Shown piece after piece: positions 13,293-14,702 of a DNA stretch of 14,702 nucleotides; within the stretch, counting starts at the first letter, position 1; each line of letters begins with the position of its first letter. This stretch comes from Porphyrobacter sp. (GTDB taxonomy: Bacteria; Pseudomonadota; Alphaproteobacteria; Sphingomonadales; Sphingomonadaceae). The position numbers were made by a program, and so were the translations under genes. The stretch lies in assembly GCA_014359685.1 (NCBI GenBank), contig JACIYY010000160.1, positions 1-14,702 on the forward strand, given 5' to 3'. The notes beneath the pieces were generated by a model. That model was not told the DNA's origin and made no database searches. It worked only from the letters and a program-made list of their open reading frames with translations.

Positions 13293-14702
13293 TTGCGCCA
13301 GCTTGGGCAAGCTGCGCGGTTCGTCCCGCCCTGCCCGAAGGACCGCGCCCTGTCCGCCCTGACCAGCCCCGCCCTGACCAGCCCTCCCCTTGCCAGCCCC
13401 CTCTTTACCAGCCCCGCTTTCACCAGCGTTGCCGGCATTGCCGTCCTCCTGCTGATCGCCTGGCTGCTCTCGACCGCGCGCCGCCGCATCCGGCTGCGGG
13501 TGGTGGGCGCGGCATTCGCGCTTCAGGCGCTGCTGGCGGTGCTGGTGCTCCGCACCCCATGGGGCCGCGCGATCATCCAGTCGCTGGCCGATGGCGTTGC
13601 GGCGCTGCTGTCCTATGCCGATGCCGGCACCGCCTTCCTGTTCGGCGATCCCGCCGGCAACCCGCTATCCGGCTCCTTCGCACTCGGCGCGCTGCCGGTG
13701 ATCGTGTTCTTCGCCTCGCTGGTGTCGATCCTCTATCACCTGGGCGTGATGCAGCGGCTGGTGCGCTGGCTGGGCGGGGCGATCGGCTGGGCCACCGGGA
13801 TCAGCCAGGTGGAGGCGCTGGGCGCGGCGGCCAACATCTTCGTCGGCCAGTCGGAAAGCCCGCTGGTGGTGCGCCCCTATCTGGCCGCGCTGAGCCCGTC
13901 GCGCCTGTTCACGCTGATGAGCGTCGGCATGGCCGGAGTCGCGGGCACGATCCTGGCCGCCTATGCCGGGCTGCTGGGGCCGGCCTATCTGCCGGTGCTG
14001 CTGGCCGCCGCCTTCATGTCCGCGCCCGGCGGCATCCTGATGGCCAAGATCATCATGCCCGATGATGAGCCGGCCGGGCCGCACGGGCACGAGGCCGCGC
14101 TGGCGCTGCCCGATCGGCGGATCAGCGCCGAAGGCCCGGCGGCGATCACCGAGGGGGAGAAGCCGCACGAGGTGCAGGCGGCGGAAAGCTTCGACGGCAG
14201 CGGCCGCGCCGCCAACATGATCGAGGCCGCCGCGCAGGGTGCGCAGACGGGGCTGCGGCTGGCCGTCGCGGTGGGCGCGATGGTGCTGGCCTTCGTGGCG
14301 CTGGTGGCGCTCGCCAATGGGCTGCTCGGCTGGGCGGGTGGACTGCTCGGCTACCCGGCGCTGTCGTTCCAGGGGCTGCTCGGCTGGGCTTTCGCGCCGA
14401 TCATGGTGCTGCTCGGCATCCCGTGGGACCAGGCGCAGATCGCCGGCGGGTTGTTCGGGACCAAACTGGTGCTGAACGAATTTGTCGCCTTCATCGAACT
14501 GGGCGCGATCGGGCCGGAGATGCTGAGCGAACGCAGCCGCGCGATCATCACCTTCGCGCTGTGCGGCTTTGCCAATTTCAGCTCGATCGCGATCCAGATG
14601 GCGGTGACCGGCGGCCTCGCCCCCAACCAGCGCCCGGTGATCGCCCGGCTGGGGCTGCGCGCGCTGGCCGCCGGATCGCTCGCCAACCTGATGAGCGCGG
14701 CT
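13293..14702 (+). CDS. CNT (NupC-like) concentrative nucleoside transporter, C-terminus cut by window edge
   Basis: From about 13431 the frame encodes [20 protein letters not shown] and then a typical CNT protein: [32 protein letters not shown], the nucleoside-site region [12 protein letters not shown] and [10 protein letters not shown], each recognisable in NupC. It imports nucleosides across the inner membrane using an ion gradient. The hydrophilic loop after MAKIIMP (about 14040-14225) looks longer than in E. coli NupC. The start is uncertain, because the frame has no ATG before the first helix. TTG at 13293 is the only conventional start and is used here, although its Shine-Dalgarno sequence is poor. 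CTG at 13350 has AAGGA seven bases upstream and may be the true start. It diverges from the EAL gene. The last visible residues are SLANLMSAA; the stop lies outside the window. Confidence 0.9.
   Translation, partial: MRQLGQAARFVPPCPKDRALSALTSPALTSPPLASPLFTSPAFTSVAGIAVLLLIAWLLSTARRRIRLRVVGAAFALQALLAVLVLRTPWGRAIIQSLADGVAALLSYADAGTAFLFGDPAGNPLSGSFALGALPVIVFFASLVSILYHLGVMQRLVRWLGGAIGWATGISQVEALGAAANIFVGQSESPLVVRPYLAALSPSRLFTLMSVGMAGVAGTILAAYAGLLGPAYLPVLLAAAFMSAPGGILMAKIIMPDDEPAGPHGHEAALALPDRRISAEGPAAITEGEKPHEVQAAESFDGSGRAANMIEAAAQGAQTGLRLAVAVGAMVLAFVALVALANGLLGWAGGLLGYPALSFQGLLGWAFAPIMVLLGIPWDQAQIAGGLFGTKLVLNEFVAFIELGAIGPEMLSERSRAIITFALCGFANFSSIAIQMAVTGGLAPNQRPVIARLGLRALAAGSLANLMSAA
13299..13314. 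promoter_or_regulatory. Perfect 16-bp palindrome, candidate operator
   Basis: CAGCTTGGGCAAGCTG consists of two perfect 7-bp arms around a central GG. It lies between the divergent EAL and transporter genes if the transporter starts at CTG 13350, or just inside the coding region if it starts at TTG 13293. Its size and symmetry suit a dimeric repressor, but no known operator consensus is matched with confidence and a regulator gene is not in view. Confidence 0.35.
13356..13430 (+). repeat. Five degenerate 15-bp tandem repeats at the start of the transporter gene
   Basis: Five consecutive 15-base units share the core CCTGACCAGCCC (units begin at 13356, 13371, 13386, 13401 and 13416). The first two are nearly identical and later ones drift. 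In the transporter frame they encode [20 protein letters not shown] and AFTSV, ending just before the first membrane helix. The unit length keeps the frame, so copy number can change without disrupting the gene. Confidence 0.85.

Noticed and set aside
13178..14065. ATG-initiated plus-strand frame overlapping the start of the transporter
   Set aside because: Its translation is Pro/Arg/Ala-rich and matches nothing, while the neighbouring frame encodes a clear CNT transporter. It is the same region read one frame off.

Overview
The window is very GC-rich by eye and almost completely coding. Its gene content and protein style suggest an alphaproteobacterium, most likely of the order Sphingomonadales. 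This is inference from family resemblance: a UbiK (BMFP)-type protein beside TlyA, an S8 peptidase fused to an outer-membrane barrel, a periplasmic TPR sensor kinase, a CNT nucleoside transporter, and an EAL protein with a degenerate GGDEF domain. No rRNA, tRNA, CRISPR array, insertion sequence or phage gene was seen. No non-coding gap reaches 300 bases.

Left part (1-2141). On the minus strand, tlyA (an rRNA 2'-O-methyltransferase) is followed 41 bases downstream by a ubiK-like gene that runs off the left edge. Diverging from tlyA on the plus strand are two small lipoprotein genes. They overlap by one base (TGATG) and look like diverged tandem paralogues. A near-consensus general-stress (EcfG-type) promoter may precede them.

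Central part (2248-13185). Six genes lie on the minus strand without a break. In transcription order they are: a membrane-anchored EAL phosphodiesterase with a degenerate GGDEF domain; a secreted S8 serine peptidase with N-terminal repeats and a C-terminal barrel-like domain; a sensor histidine kinase with a periplasmic TPR domain and a degenerate receiver; a stand-alone CheY-like receiver; a GH13 alpha-glucosidase; and a GH13 trehalose-synthase-like enzyme. The last two overlap by one base. A GGAAC-N16-CATT element directly before the alpha-glucosidase would give an almost leaderless, stress-responsive transcript for the sugar pair. The run ends in a strong hairpin at 2223-2243, between convergent genes.

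Right part (13293-14702). A CNT (NupC-like) nucleoside transporter lies on the plus strand, divergent from the EAL gene and cut by the right edge. It has no ATG start. Its N-terminus is encoded by five degenerate 15-bp tandem repeats, and a perfect 16-bp palindrome lies at or just before its start.

How the genes may work together is inference. The TPR kinase and receiver probably form one signalling unit. The adjacent secreted protease could be its output or its input. The two GH13 enzymes would convert oligosaccharides to glucose and maltose to trehalose, which suits an osmotic or general stress response. No single gene is outside known families. The most unusual items are the peptidase repeats, the pseudo-receiver plus stand-alone receiver arrangement, and the odd start region of the transporter.
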